Positions 8,610 through 19,100 of a stretch of DNA of 46,391 bases are shown one piece after another. Each line of letters starts with the position of its first letter. Positions within the stretch are counted from its first letter, which is position 1. The translations under genes were made by a program, and so were the position numbers. Under the pieces are notes generated by a model. That model saw only the letters and a list, made by a program, of their open reading frames with translations. It had not been told where the DNA came from and did no database searches. Origin of the DNA: Winslowiella iniecta (lineage in GTDB: Bacteria; Pseudomonadota; Gammaproteobacteria; Enterobacterales; Enterobacteriaceae); contig NZ_JRXE01000005.1 in NCBI RefSeq assembly GCF_001267535.1, forward strand, positions 66,263 to 112,653. The letters run 5' to 3'.

Positions 8610-10159
8610 CGGCGGCTCACCTCGCGGGTGACATTACCCAGTGTGATGGGCTCCGGCACGCGACGTGAAACAGGCATTTTATGATTTTTTTCAATAACCT
8701 CTCCGGCTTCACTCTCAGGCGTTACGTCGTGCCAGTCGGTGGGAATCAGCCCTTTAATTTGCCTCACTTCCGACAGAATTTGCAGATCCTGATACCAAAT
8801 CATGCGGTTGGTGAAAATTTCATCGTGAGGCAGGCGGAAAATGTACTTTAAGGCGATATCGAGATCGTTAAAGCGACAGGAGGAGAGAAACAGGTACAAC
8901 CGGTCGTCAATTAAGGTCACCAGATCGCCATAACGCCGCATCTTACACAGCGTTAATGCTTGCTGAGGTTGTAATTCCGGCACCGGCCGCAGCGCTACCA
9001 GTAGCCCCTTGCCATTTTCCGGCAGCTGGGTGTTATTCATCAGCAGCGTCACGGCATGACAGAAACGCTCCAGCGGCAGATAACCTTTCTCATGCAGTGG
9101 CTGCATGGAAGCCTGTAACTGTTTAAGGTCAGCCGGAACATGGCGATTGTAGCTTTGCCCCTGAATCGCTTCCAGCGTGGTAAGAAAATTCGACAGATTG
9201 GTACCAAAAGCCACAATGTTGTTTACACCGCAGGCCAGCAACAGGCGTTCATCGCTGTAACGCAAACTGGTTTGCATTTCACGCACCACAATCTTCAGTG
9301 CGCTGCCGCGTGTGCGGCGCAGGCTGTGAATGTTTTCGGCCAGGCTATTTATTTGCTGATTGTTACTGAGATTAAATATAACCGTGGCTGAGCTGGCCTG
9401 CTGTGCGCGTGAATAGACCGCTTCATTATTGTCAAAAACAAGCCACTGAAGTGATAATGGTGGCGCACCTTCTAAAACCTGCTTTTCCGCAATAAAAATT
9501 GTCTCATCATTTAAGGTTAACGGCGTGTTCTGAGCGTCATCGGCTAATAATGAAAAAAACTCATTATTATTGTCGAGGCGAACTTTCCGATCGGCTAGCA
9601 GCCGATCGCCATTAAACCACCAGTTAATTCGGTAATCCCAGCTGTCCTGTTGCCATTCCAGATGTGAAGTCCCATCCAGATAGCGGAAAAAACTTTGTAA
9701 CTGGCTACGCAGGGTATTAACGCCTGTTCCCGAGGTGATAATTAATAGTGCAGATTGTTTCGTGGCTAGCAGTGAGGTAATTTTCTTAAGCCATGATGAG
9801 ATTTCGGCGGAGGTTAAGGTCTGCCATGACGCATAGGCGGTATAAAGCAGTATCAGCCCTGGCTGTGGCGACAACGCACGTGACAAATCCTCATCGAGAT
9901 TCATTAATGCCTTACGCGTTGCAGGCAGGGAGTACATAGGAACTCTGATCGTGATACCGTCGGGTGGCGGGGTGAACAACTCCTGCGGTTTTTCGGCACT
10001 GCTAATCAGGGTCAACGCTTGCTGAGAGGCAATAACCTGCCTTGCCAGACGACGTGCATCTGGCTGGCGATCGGCGGTTATCCAGTAGCAACCCGGTGAC
10101 TGCATCTGGAGCAACTCACCCTGTAGCTGGTCAATGCCAAGCGTAAATGATAGCGTCAT
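8606..10159 (-). CDS. bcsE: BcsE, c-di-GMP-binding cellulose regulator (GIL domain)
   Basis: 517 residues, close to E. coli BcsE (523). The N-terminal half resembles a degenerate P-loop/NTPase fold; the C-terminal part is the GIL domain. The I-site-like motif RxGD is visible as RYGD at about 409–412, in CKMRRYGDLVTLID, where E. coli has its c-di-GMP-binding RTGD. BcsE binds c-di-GMP through that motif and recruits BcsF, BcsR and BcsQ to raise cellulose output. It is first in the leftward bcsEFG operon, divergent from bcsRQABC across 167 bases. No good Shine-Dalgarno sequence precedes the ATG at 10159, but no better start is evident. Confidence 0.9.
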   Translation of the reverse strand: MTLSFTLGIDQLQGELLQMQSPGCYWITADRQPDARRLARQVIASQQALTLISSAEKPQELFTPPPDGITIRVPMYSLPATRKALMNLDEDLSRALSPQPGLILLYTAYASWQTLTSAEISSWLKKITSLLATKQSALLIITSGTGVNTLRSQLQSFFRYLDGTSHLEWQQDSWDYRINWWFNGDRLLADRKVRLDNNNEFFSLLADDAQNTPLTLNDETIFIAEKQVLEGAPPLSLQWLVFDNNEAVYSRAQQASSATVIFNLSNNQQINSLAENIHSLRRTRGSALKIVVREMQTSLRYSDERLLLACGVNNIVAFGTNLSNFLTTLEAIQGQSYNRHVPADLKQLQASMQPLHEKGYLPLERFCHAVTLLMNNTQLPENGKGLLVALRPVPELQPQQALTLCKMRRYGDLVTLIDDRLYLFLSSCRFNDLDIALKYIFRLPHDEIFTNRMIWYQDLQILSEVRQIKGLIPTDWHDVTPESEAGEVIEKNHKMPVSRRVPEPITLGNVTREVSRR

Positions 10160-10326
10160 GTGAAGTTTCGCAAAGTTGGTAAACCACGACTAATGTATTA
10201 TAGAAAGATATCTCTGGCACTAATTGTAATTTAAAAATGTCGCCTGCAACTTTAATAAGCAGTAATATTTTTTATGAGCCATGGGGCTCTGCCGTATATT
10301 TACCGCAAGAAAAAAGGCGGGTTTTC
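10160..10326. promoter_or_regulatory. Divergent bcsE / bcsR intergenic control region
   Basis: 167 AT-rich bases separate the divergent starts of bcsEFG and bcsRQABC, so promoters for both must lie here or just inside the genes. A TATTAT at 10196–10201 could be a rightward -10, but no convincing -35 lies at 16–18 bases. GAAAAAAGGCGGG before 10327 supplies the bcsR ribosome site. No operator was identified. Confidence 0.45.
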
Positions 10327-10536
10327 ATGGCGATTGATGATAAAAGTGATAAAGACATTTCTATTGTAGCGAATGCCAGCGGGCAGCATGATGATATCAC
10401 CGCGTTGGGTGAGGCATTCTCTTTCACTGCTTTTCACTATATTGATATTGCAAGAGACGAACGTCTCGAAAATATTCTCACCCGCTGGCCTTTGTTGCAG
10501 GAGCTGGTTGCGGTTCAGCAGGAGAACCCTAATTAA
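10327..10536 (+). CDS. bcsR: BcsR, small regulatory subunit
   Basis: 69 residues. The ATG at 10327 is chosen over an in-frame ATG at 10237 because an AAGGCGG site precedes it and the length matches BcsR (about 62 residues in E. coli). The C-terminal half is the recognisable part: DDITALGEAFSFTAFHYIDI, then LENILTRWPLLQEL, parallel to the AFSLPDIDYADIS and RWPLLAEF motifs of E. coli BcsR. BcsR pairs with BcsQ and BcsE in the cytoplasmic gate of the synthase. The stop and the bcsQ start share TAATG, so translation is coupled. The N-terminal 25 residues are polar and variable. Confidence 0.88.
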   Translation: MAIDDKSDKDISIVANASGQHDDITALGEAFSFTAFHYIDIARDERLENILTRWPLLQELVAVQQENPN

Positions 10537-11267
10537 TGCCGATTATCGCACTACAGGGACTTCGCGGCGGCACTGGAACCAGTTCTGTCACCGCGGCTTT
10601 GGCCTGGGCTGTTAATCAGCTCGGTGAAACCGTGCTGGCAATGGATTTTTCCAGCAGTAATCAACTGGCGATGCATTTTAATGTGCCGGTCGGGCAGGTG
10701 CGCGGCTGGATGCGCGTGGCGCTGGATAACGGCGACTGGCAGCAGAGTGCTTTACGTTATCAGGCCGGGCTGGATGTGGTGCCGTTTGGCCTGCTCGATA
10801 ATCAGCAGCGTGAGGCGCTCGAAACCGGCAGCCAAGAGTATCTGACGCCGTGGCTCCAGCATCTGACGCAACTGAAAGCGGATTATCACTGGCTGCTGCT
10901 GGATGTTCCGGCGCAGCAGAGCCGCTGGTCGCGCGACATTCTGGCCCATGCCGATCATATCATTCGCGTGGTCACCGCCGATGCCAACTGCCAGATTCGC
11001 CTACATCAAAGCCATTTCAGCAGTAATACTTTTTTTTTACTCAATCAGTTTAACGCCATCAGCCAGTCGCAACAGGATTTGCAGCAGTTATGGCTCAGTA
11101 CGCTGACCCCTCTGATTCCGGTTAATATTCATCGTGACGAAGCGGTGGCGGAAGCGTTGCTGTTCAAACAGCCGGTCGGTGAATATCGGCCGGAGAGCCT
11201 GGCGGCGGAAGAGTTCACCACGCTGGCTAACTGGTTACTGATTAATTTCGGCGGAGCACGGCGATGA
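10536..11267 (+). CDS. bcsQ: BcsQ, MinD/ParA-like ATPase of cellulose synthase
   Basis: 243 residues. The deviant Walker A is LQGLRGGTGTSSV at about residues 6–18. As in E. coli BcsQ (GLQGVRGGVGT), the usual leading Lys is replaced by Arg and the terminal Lys is absent. The switch/Walker B region WLLLDVPAQQSRWSRDILAHAD (about 116–137) lines up with the MinD family. BcsQ forms part of the cytoplasmic BcsRQE assembly and is needed for polar localisation and activity of the synthase in E. coli. It sits between bcsR (TAATG) and bcsA (ATGA overlap). A run of nine T within 11031–11039 could cause polymerase slippage or mutation. Confidence 0.93.
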   Translation: MPIIALQGLRGGTGTSSVTAALAWAVNQLGETVLAMDFSSSNQLAMHFNVPVGQVRGWMRVALDNGDWQQSALRYQAGLDVVPFGLLDNQQREALETGSQEYLTPWLQHLTQLKADYHWLLLDVPAQQSRWSRDILAHADHIIRVVTADANCQIRLHQSHFSSNTFFLLNQFNAISQSQQDLQQLWLSTLTPLIPVNIHRDEAVAEALLFKQPVGEYRPESLAAEEFTTLANWLLINFGGARR

Positions 11268-13849
11268 ACCCGCTACGCTGGCTACTGATTCCGCCTGCCC
11301 GCCAGGCGCTGAGCCAGCGCTATCAGGCCTGGCGGCGCAACGGTGCCAGCCGATTGGCCGCCGCTATTCAGTGTCTGTGGATTATTCTTGGCTGGTCGCT
11401 GCTGCGGCTGGAAACGCCGGGCTGGCAAACTATTACTGAACGGCGTCGCTCACTGTACCCACAAATCTCCCCGGAACGGCCGCGTCCGGCTGATGCCCTG
11501 CGTTACCTGGTGCAAACGCTGTGGTTAATCCTGTTTCTGCCATCCATTCGCAGTGAACGTCAGCGCTTCAATGCGTTTCATACGCTGTCTCGCTGGCGTC
11601 AGCGCGTTATTCTGTGGCTGGATAATTTGCCCCGGCACGCAGAGAGAAAAAATCTGCGACAGCGCTCAGAAGGGCGGCTGGAGCAACTGAGTCCGGCAGT
11701 GCGCAAGCTGCTGTACGGGGTTTGCGCTATTGTCGGCACGGTGCTGGCAATCCTGTGTATTTCCCAGCCTTTCGATCTGTTTACCCAGTTTATCTTTGTC
11801 ATGCTGCTGTGGGCGGTGGCGATGGTGGTGCGCCGGGTGCCGGGGCGCTTATCCACCACCATGCTGATTGTGCTGTCGCTGACGGTTTCCTGTCGCTATT
11901 TATGGTGGCGCTATACGTCAACGCTTAACTGGGACGATCCGCTCAGCCTGACCTTTGGACTGATGCTGATTGCTGCTGAGACTTTCTCCTGGGTGGTGCT
12001 GGTACTCGGCTATTTCCAGACGCTGTGGCCACTTAACCGCCAGCCAGTATCCATGCCTGAAGATATCAGCCGCTGGCCGACGGTGGATCTGCTGGTGCCA
12101 ACCTACAATGAACCGCTTAGCGTGGTGAAGCCGACAATTTATGCCGCGCTGGGGCTGGACTGGCCATGCGAAAAAGTCTGCATTTATCTGCTCGATGATG
12201 GCAATCGTGCTGAGTTTCGCGAATTTGCTGACAGCGTCGGGATTCAGTATATCGCCCGCCCAAGCCACGAACATGCTAAAGCAGGCAATATCAATCATGC
12301 GCTGCGCGTGGCCTGCCGCAGTGAATATGTGGCGATTTTTGACTGTGACCATGTGCCAACCCGCTCTTTCCTGCAAATGACCATGGGCTGGTTTATAAAA
12401 GAGCCGGAGCTGGCGATGTTGCAGACGCCGCATCAATTTTTCTCACCCGATCCGTTTGAGCGCAACCTTGGCCGTTTTCGCCGTACGCCCAATGAAGGCA
12501 CGCTATTTTATGGTCTGGTGCAGGATGGCAACGACGTATGGGATGCGACCTTCTTCTGCGGTTCCTGTGCGGTAATTCGCCGCAAAGCGCTGGATGAGGT
12601 GGGCGGTATCGCGGTGGAAACCGTCACCGAAGATGCGCATACCTCATTGCGCATGCACCGTAAAGGCTATACCTCAGCTTATATCCGAATTCCGCAGGCG
12701 GCCGGGCTGGCGACCGAGAGTTTATCGGCCCATATCGGCCAACGTATTCGCTGGGCGCGCGGTATGGCGCAGATTTTCCGGCTGGATAACCCGTTACTCG
12801 GCAAGGGGTTAAAGCTGGTACAACGGCTCTGTTATGCCAATGCCATGCTGCATTTCCTGTCCGGTATTCCACGGCTGATTTTCCTGCTGGCACCGCTGGC
12901 TTTTCTGCTGTTCCACGCTTACATCATTTTTGCGCCCGCGCTGGCCATCGCCATCTATGTCCTGCCGCATATGATACATACCAGCCTGACTAACTCGCGT
13001 ATCCAGGGGCGTTATCGCCACTCTTTCTGGAGCGATATCTATGAAACCGTGCTCGCCTGGTATATCGCCAGACCCACTACGGTGGCGCTGTTTAATCCGC
13101 ATAAAGGCAAGTTTAACGTCACCGCCAAAGGCGGGCTGGTAGAAAATCAGCATCTCGACTGGGTCATTACCCGGCCCTATATGTTCCTGGTACTGCTGAA
13201 TCTTGCCGGGGTCGCCGCCGCCATCTGGCGTATTAGTTACGGTCCGCAGACGGAAGTATTAACGGTGCTGGTCAGCCTGATCTGGGTGTTCTACAACATG
13301 ATTATTCTTGGCGGTGCGGTGGCGGTTTCCGTTGAGGCGCGCCAGATCCGTGAATCTCACCGGGTAGAAATTGCCATGCCCGCGGCGATAATGCGCGCCG
13401 ACGGACATATGTTGCCATGCACTCTGCGTGATTACTCCGATGCCAGCGTCGGTATTGAACTGCGTGAAGAGGGACTGTTGCAGGATAACGAGCAAATTTT
13501 TCTGCTGCTTAAACGCGGCCAGCAGGAGTTCAGCTTCCCTTGCTATGTGCAGCGAGTGTTTGGCAGGCGAATTGGCATCAGCCTGAAAGCGTTGACCACG
13601 AAACAGAATATCGAATTTATTCAGTGCACCTTTGCCCGTGCTGACACCTGGGCGTTGTGGCAGGACGGTTTTCCGGAAGATAAGCCGATGCAAAGTCTGG
13701 CCGACATTATGTTGCTGGGCTTTAAAGGCTATATCCGTCTGGCGGAATATGGGCCAGCAGGCGTGCGTCGACTGTTCAGGCTATTAACCACCTTTATTCT
13801 CTGGATCGCCTCGTTTTTCCCCAAAAGCCCGGCGAAACTCACTACATGA
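11264..13849 (+). CDS. bcsA: BcsA, cellulose synthase catalytic subunit (UDP-forming)
   Basis: 861 residues. Processive GT2 residues are all present: DD at 311–312 (YLLDDGNR), DCD at 360–362, TED at 455–457, FFCGSC at about 430–435, and QRIRW at 493–497. Membrane helices flank the GT core (about 150–250 and 525–680). The C-terminal PilZ domain has the c-di-GMP motif RQIRESHR (693–700) with the downstream DYSDASVG. The enzyme polymerises UDP-glucose at the inner membrane and threads the chain into BcsB, activated by c-di-GMP. It overlaps bcsQ by 4 bases and is followed after 10 bases by bcsB. Everything needed for catalysis appears intact. Confidence 0.97.
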   Translation: MNPLRWLLIPPARQALSQRYQAWRRNGASRLAAAIQCLWIILGWSLLRLETPGWQTITERRRSLYPQISPERPRPADALRYLVQTLWLILFLPSIRSERQRFNAFHTLSRWRQRVILWLDNLPRHAERKNLRQRSEGRLEQLSPAVRKLLYGVCAIVGTVLAILCISQPFDLFTQFIFVMLLWAVAMVVRRVPGRLSTTMLIVLSLTVSCRYLWWRYTSTLNWDDPLSLTFGLMLIAAETFSWVVLVLGYFQTLWPLNRQPVSMPEDISRWPTVDLLVPTYNEPLSVVKPTIYAALGLDWPCEKVCIYLLDDGNRAEFREFADSVGIQYIARPSHEHAKAGNINHALRVACRSEYVAIFDCDHVPTRSFLQMTMGWFIKEPELAMLQTPHQFFSPDPFERNLGRFRRTPNEGTLFYGLVQDGNDVWDATFFCGSCAVIRRKALDEVGGIAVETVTEDAHTSLRMHRKGYTSAYIRIPQAAGLATESLSAHIGQRIRWARGMAQIFRLDNPLLGKGLKLVQRLCYANAMLHFLSGIPRLIFLLAPLAFLLFHAYIIFAPALAIAIYVLPHMIHTSLTNSRIQGRYRHSFWSDIYETVLAWYIARPTTVALFNPHKGKFNVTAKGGLVENQHLDWVITRPYMFLVLLNLAGVAAAIWRISYGPQTEVLTVLVSLIWVFYNMIILGGAVAVSVEARQIRESHRVEIAMPAAIMRADGHMLPCTLRDYSDASVGIELREEGLLQDNEQIFLLLKRGQQEFSFPCYVQRVFGRRIGISLKALTTKQNIEFIQCTFARADTWALWQDGFPEDKPMQSLADIMLLGFKGYIRLAEYGPAGVRRLFRLLTTFILWIASFFPKSPAKLTT

Positions 13850-13859
13850 TGATGACACT

Positions 13860-16187
13860 ATGACGAGAAAAATAAGCTGGTTTACCGCACTGATGATGGC
13901 AACAATGCCGGTGTCCCATGCGGCTCCTGAAGGCATCGTCCCGCTGCAACCTCAGGAAGAGGCGCAGCCCGCTGCTGTGCCGCGAGATAATCCGGTAGCC
14001 ACCGCTGATTTCGCGCCGATGCCGGTCGATCCGTCTGCTCCGCTGCGTGATGCGGCATTGCCATTCAGCAAGGTCGCGCCACCGCCCGGCAGTTTTAACC
14101 TGCGCGGTATACGCCCCCAGGGCCAGATTGAATTTGGCGTGCGCAGTGACGAAGTGGTGACAAAAGCACTGCTGAATCTGCACTTTCGCCCCTCTCCGGC
14201 GCTGCTACCCACCCTGTCGCATCTGAAAATTTATCTTAACGAAGAGTTAGTCGGGCTGATTACGGTCACCGCCGAGCAGCTGGGGAAAGATAATCAGGCG
14301 CAGATTAATATCGATCCGCGTTTTATTGGCGATTTTAACCAGATACGCATTGAGCTGGTCGGACATTACACTAACGTCTGTGAAAATCCGGCCTATTCCT
14401 CAATCTGGCTGGATATCGGTAAAGAGAGCACGCTGGATCTGACCATGCAGAAATTGCTGGTGAAAAATGATTTGTCGCATTTCCCGGAGCCATTCTTTGA
14501 CGCCCGCGACAACCGTCCGCTGACGCTGCCGATGGTATTTAGCGCTCAGCCGGATGTGGCTCAGCAGCACGCTGCGGCGATGCTGGCCTCATGGTTTGGC
14601 GTGAAAGCGGAGTGGCGCGGTCAGTCTTATCCGGTGCTGTATAACCAGCTGCCGCAGCAACAGCATGCGGTGGTATTTGCCACCAATGATAAGCGTCCGG
14701 ACTTCCTGAAAGATTATCCTGCGGTACAGAAACCGACGGTTGAAATCGCCAGTCAGCCGGATAATCCTTATCAGAAAATGTTGCTGATTCTGGGGCGCGA
14801 TGACCAGGATTTGATCACCGCGGTACAGGGGATTGCTCAGGGGGATGTGCTGCTGCGCGGCCAGACCTCAACAGTTGATAGCGTTAAATCACTGGAGCCA
14901 AGAAAGCCTTACGATGCGCCACGCTGGGTGCGCACTGACCGTCTGACCGCCTTTAGCGAGTTGCAGGCGTACGAAAATCAGCTGCAATCCAGTGGCATGC
15001 AGCCTGCGCCGATTGCGCTGAATATGAATCTGCCGCCGGATCTGTTCCTGGTGCGGGCGCGCGGCATCAATATGGATATCCACTATCGCTATACTTCGCC
15101 GCTGCAAGATAACGATGGTTCGCGTCTGGCTATCCACCTGAACAATCAGTTTATGCAGGATTACCCGTTATTGGCGAAAAAGGATAAGGGCAACCAGCTG
15201 CTGCATATTCCGCTGATTCAGGGTTTGCAGGACAGCACAACACAACTGACGATTCCGGCGCTGCGCCTTGGGGTCGTCAACCAGATGCGCTTTGATTTTG
15301 ACTATGCCACCACCTTTATCGGCGGCACCAGTGATGGTCGCTGCGAAACGGTCGCGCCGGTCAGTAATCATGTGGTGATCGACGGCACCTCGACGGTGGA
15401 TTTCTCCGGCTATCGCCACTATATCGAAATGCCGTCACTGCGCGCCTTTGCCAATGCCGGTTTCCCTTTCAGCCGCAATGCCGATCTGGCGCAAACTCTG
15501 GTACTGGTGAATCAGAAGCCTTCAGCGGAGCAGACTACTACCCTGTTGAATGCGCTGGGCATAGTCGGTGCGCAGACCGGTTACCCGGCATTGAAAATCC
15601 AGCTGACCGATGACTGGAGCAAGGCGCAACAGAGTGACCGCGACCTGCTGATGATCGGCACGATCCCGGAGAATCTGCGCGATGATACCCGGATCAATTT
15701 ACTGGTCGATGCGGCGAAAAGTTGGGTAAAAAAACCTGTTCGTCAGACCACACTGAATAACGACAATGTGTCCGACAGCGATCGGCAAGCGGAGAGCATC
15801 ACAGCGATCGATTCCGCCGGGCCGATTGCCGCTATTGTGGGTTTCCAGTCACCGTTTGATGAGCAGCGTAGTGTGATTGCTTTACTGGCCGACAGTCCAC
15901 GTGCCTGGCAATTACTTAACGATGCGCTGCTGGATAGCGGAAAACGTGCGGCGATTTACGGTTCGGTGGCGATTGTGCGCGAATCCGGCGTTAACAGCCT
16001 GCGGGTTGGCGATAACTATTATGTCGGTTATCTGCCGTGGTGGGAGCGGGTATGGAATGCGCTGGCCACCCATCCGGTATGGCTGGCCGTGTTTGCCGTT
16101 ATCGTGGTGATTCTGTTTGCGCTGCTTATCTGGCGTGTGATGAGCCTGGTCAGCCGCCGTCGCCTTCGCGAAGAGGATAACAAGTAG
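13860..16187 (+). CDS. bcsB: BcsB, cellulose synthase periplasmic subunit
   Basis: 775 residues. Signal peptide about 1–22 (cleavage after PVSHA). A Pro-rich stretch leads into the first carbohydrate-binding domain (FNLRGIRPQGQIEFGVRSDEVV, about 79–100), repeated as two CBD/flavodoxin-like modules. The C-terminus has an amphipathic segment (YLPWWERVWNAL), one membrane helix (about 742–762) and a basic RRR tail. BcsB anchors BcsA and passes the glucan to BcsC. Its stop codon overlaps the next start as TAGTG. The gene directly after it is bcsC, whereas E. coli has bcsZ between them. Confidence 0.95.
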   Translation: MTRKISWFTALMMATMPVSHAAPEGIVPLQPQEEAQPAAVPRDNPVATADFAPMPVDPSAPLRDAALPFSKVAPPPGSFNLRGIRPQGQIEFGVRSDEVVTKALLNLHFRPSPALLPTLSHLKIYLNEELVGLITVTAEQLGKDNQAQINIDPRFIGDFNQIRIELVGHYTNVCENPAYSSIWLDIGKESTLDLTMQKLLVKNDLSHFPEPFFDARDNRPLTLPMVFSAQPDVAQQHAAAMLASWFGVKAEWRGQSYPVLYNQLPQQQHAVVFATNDKRPDFLKDYPAVQKPTVEIASQPDNPYQKMLLILGRDDQDLITAVQGIAQGDVLLRGQTSTVDSVKSLEPRKPYDAPRWVRTDRLTAFSELQAYENQLQSSGMQPAPIALNMNLPPDLFLVRARGINMDIHYRYTSPLQDNDGSRLAIHLNNQFMQDYPLLAKKDKGNQLLHIPLIQGLQDSTTQLTIPALRLGVVNQMRFDFDYATTFIGGTSDGRCETVAPVSNHVVIDGTSTVDFSGYRHYIEMPSLRAFANAGFPFSRNADLAQTLVLVNQKPSAEQTTTLLNALGIVGAQTGYPALKIQLTDDWSKAQQSDRDLLMIGTIPENLRDDTRINLLVDAAKSWVKKPVRQTTLNNDNVSDSDRQAESITAIDSAGPIAAIVGFQSPFDEQRSVIALLADSPRAWQLLNDALLDSGKRAAIYGSVAIVRESGVNSLRVGDNYYVGYLPWWERVWNALATHPVWLAVFAVIVVILFALLIWRVMSLVSRRRLREEDNK

Positions 16188-19100
16188 TGGCCAGGAAAGT
16201 TTTGCCATGGCTGGGGCTGTTATTGCCCGGCATGGCGTGCTTTGGTCCGGTCGCGCTGGCAGCAGATCCGCCAGCGCCACGAGAGGTTGCGCCAGTGGCA
16301 TGGCTGCTACAGCAAATACGCATTGGTGAGGCGACGAATAAACCCTTGCTGGTGACACAGTCGCTGTATCGTTTGCAGAAAATCGATCCGGATAATCCTG
16401 AAGTGCTGGCGGCGCAGCTGCGGCTGGCGTTGCGCCAGGGCGATCAGGCGAAAGCTCAGCGCCTGATGACGCAACTGAATCAAACCGCGCCGGATTCTGC
16501 GGCGACCCGGCAGTCCGCCGCCAGCATGCTGCTACTCACCCCCGAAGGACGTCAGCAGCTGCAACAAGCCCGTCTGCTGGCGACCTCCGGCCATCCGGAA
16601 GAGGCGAAAGTCGCCTTTGATAAATTGTTTAATGGCATCTTTCCGGGCGTGGATATTGCGCTGGAGTACTGGCGACTGGTGGCGCGCATTGACGGTCAGG
16701 AGCAGCTGGCGCTGGTGCAATTGCAGGCGCTGGATCAGCAGTATCCCGGTAATACGGGGGTGCGGCTCCTGATTGCCCAGATGCAGTTGCGGGACGATAA
16801 CACCGCTGAGGCTTTTAAGGAGCTGAAAAAGGTGGCGGATAACCCGGCTGGCCGTGAGCAGGCCGGTGCCTTATGGCTGGCGAGAATCCAGTCGCAGCCG
16901 GTTTCCGAACAAACTGTCGCCGAACTGAAACGGTATATCGATACCTTTACCTCTGGCGATGCTCAGCGCAATGGTGAGCAGGAGCTGGCGCGACAGCAAA
17001 AACTGCTGGCAGACCCGGCATTTCGCCAGCGTGAGCGTGGGCTGGCGCTGGTTGACGGCGGCGCTGGCGCGGCAGCGATCCCCGCGTTACAGGCTGCGCT
17101 CAGGGCGACGCCTGATGATGCTGAACTGCTTGGCGCAATGGGGCAGGCGCAGTCACGTGCTAATCGTCGGGCGACCGCTATCGGCTATTTTGAACGGGCG
17201 ATCCGGGCGGGTCAGCAAAGTACCAGTATTGGCAAATGGCGCAGTTTGCTGACATCGAACCGCTACTGGCTGGCGATCGATAACGGCGACAAGGCGCTGG
17301 CGAAAGGCGATATTGCCGCCGCAGAGCGCCAGTATCAGCATGCGCGCGCGCTGGATAACAGCGACAGCTATGCGCTGATTGGTCTCGGCGATGTGGCGCT
17401 GGCGAAGAAAAATAACGCCAGTGCCGAACAGCAGTTTCTGCGCGCCCTCCGGCTTGAGCCGGGTAACAGTACCGCGGCTCGTCGTCTGGCGGCACTGTAT
17501 CAGCAGCAATCGCCGCAAAAAGCGATCGATTTTATCAACCGGCTTACGCCCGCCCAGCAGCGTGCGCTGGGCAGTACGCTGAATGACCTGCGCAGCGATG
17601 CAGTGCGCGCGGAAGCCGACGCGCTGGCCGCGCAGGGCAACTGGGCGCAGGCGGTGGAAAAATATCGCCGGGCGCAGCGCGATGCGCCGGATGATGTCTG
17701 GCTGAACTACCGGCTGGCTGGCGCACTGCGTGAGGCAGGGCAAGCGGAGCAGGCGGATTCGGTGATGTCGGCGATGGCCAGCAAGCGCCCGAGCGATCCG
17801 GCGCAGGTTTATGCATACGGCCTGTACCTCTCTTCCAGCGATCGGCGCGATCGGGCCATCGCACAACTAAACACTCTGCCCAGGGCGCAATGGGACGAAG
17901 ATATCGTCGATCTGTCTACGCGGCTGGAGCAGGATAAACTCTTTGAACAAGCCAACGCGTTACGTGACGGCGGCAATGAAGCGGCGGCAATTGCGCTGTT
18001 GCAGCAGCAGCCATTCTCGACGCGGCGTGATAATACGTTGGCGGACTGGGCGCTGGCGCGCGGCGATAGCGCAGCGGCGTTGCAAGGTTATCAGCAGGTT
18101 CTCAAACGACTACCGCAAGACAGTGATGCCGCGCTGGGGCGTATTGATGCGCTGGTGGCGCTGAAGCGTACTGACGATGCGCGTAGCGCACTGCAACAGC
18201 TGCCGGCAGAGGCGGTCGGCGAGAGCATTAACACGCAGCGTCGGGTTGCCAGTGCCTGGCAAAGCGTCGGCGACAGCCAGCGTGCTGCCACACTGTATCG
18301 CGGGCTGAAAACGCGCGCAGCCAAAGAGATGCCTTCACAAAGCAGTGCGCTGGTGTTCCGCGATGCGGCGCGGCTGGAAACGCAGCAGCGCCAGCCGCAA
18401 GCGGCGCTGGATGATTATCGCCAGGCGATGGTTGCCAGCGACATCACTCAACAACTCCCGCAGGATAATGTCGAATTCACCCGCCTGATGCGCAACGACC
18501 AGCGTGATGACTGGCTGAAACGGGGGATACGCAGCGATGCTGCCGACCTTTATCGCCAGCAGGACACGACGCTGACGCTGGAGCAGGATTATTCGCGGAA
18601 TAAAGGGACCGGCGGGATTTCTGACTTTACCGCTCATACCACGATGTTTGAGGCGGAAATGCCACTCGCTGATGGCAAAGGCTTTCTGCGACTGGATCAT
18701 GTCGCCGTTTCGGCAGGCAGTTTCTCCACCACTAACGGTTCTCACACTGAGGTGTTTGGCAGCTGTGCGGACAATAATACCAACGGCTGTAGCCGCGACC
18801 TGACACAGCGTGCCGAGGGCACGGCTCCGGCGATTGGCTGGCGTAATGACCGCTGGGCTGCCGATATCGGCACTACGCCAGTTGGTTTTGAAGTGGTGAA
18901 CTGGGTTGGTGGTGTCAGCTGGGAGACGGATGTCAGGAATATCGGTTTGTCATTCACCGCCTCACGGCGTCCCATCTCCAGTTCGCTGCTGGCTTATGCC
19001 GGTGCCCGCGACCCGAGTAGCGAGGGCGGGCGCAGCTGGGGCGGAGTCGTTGCGACCGGTGGCGGCGTCGGCATGAGCTATGACCAGGGGGGCGCGCATG

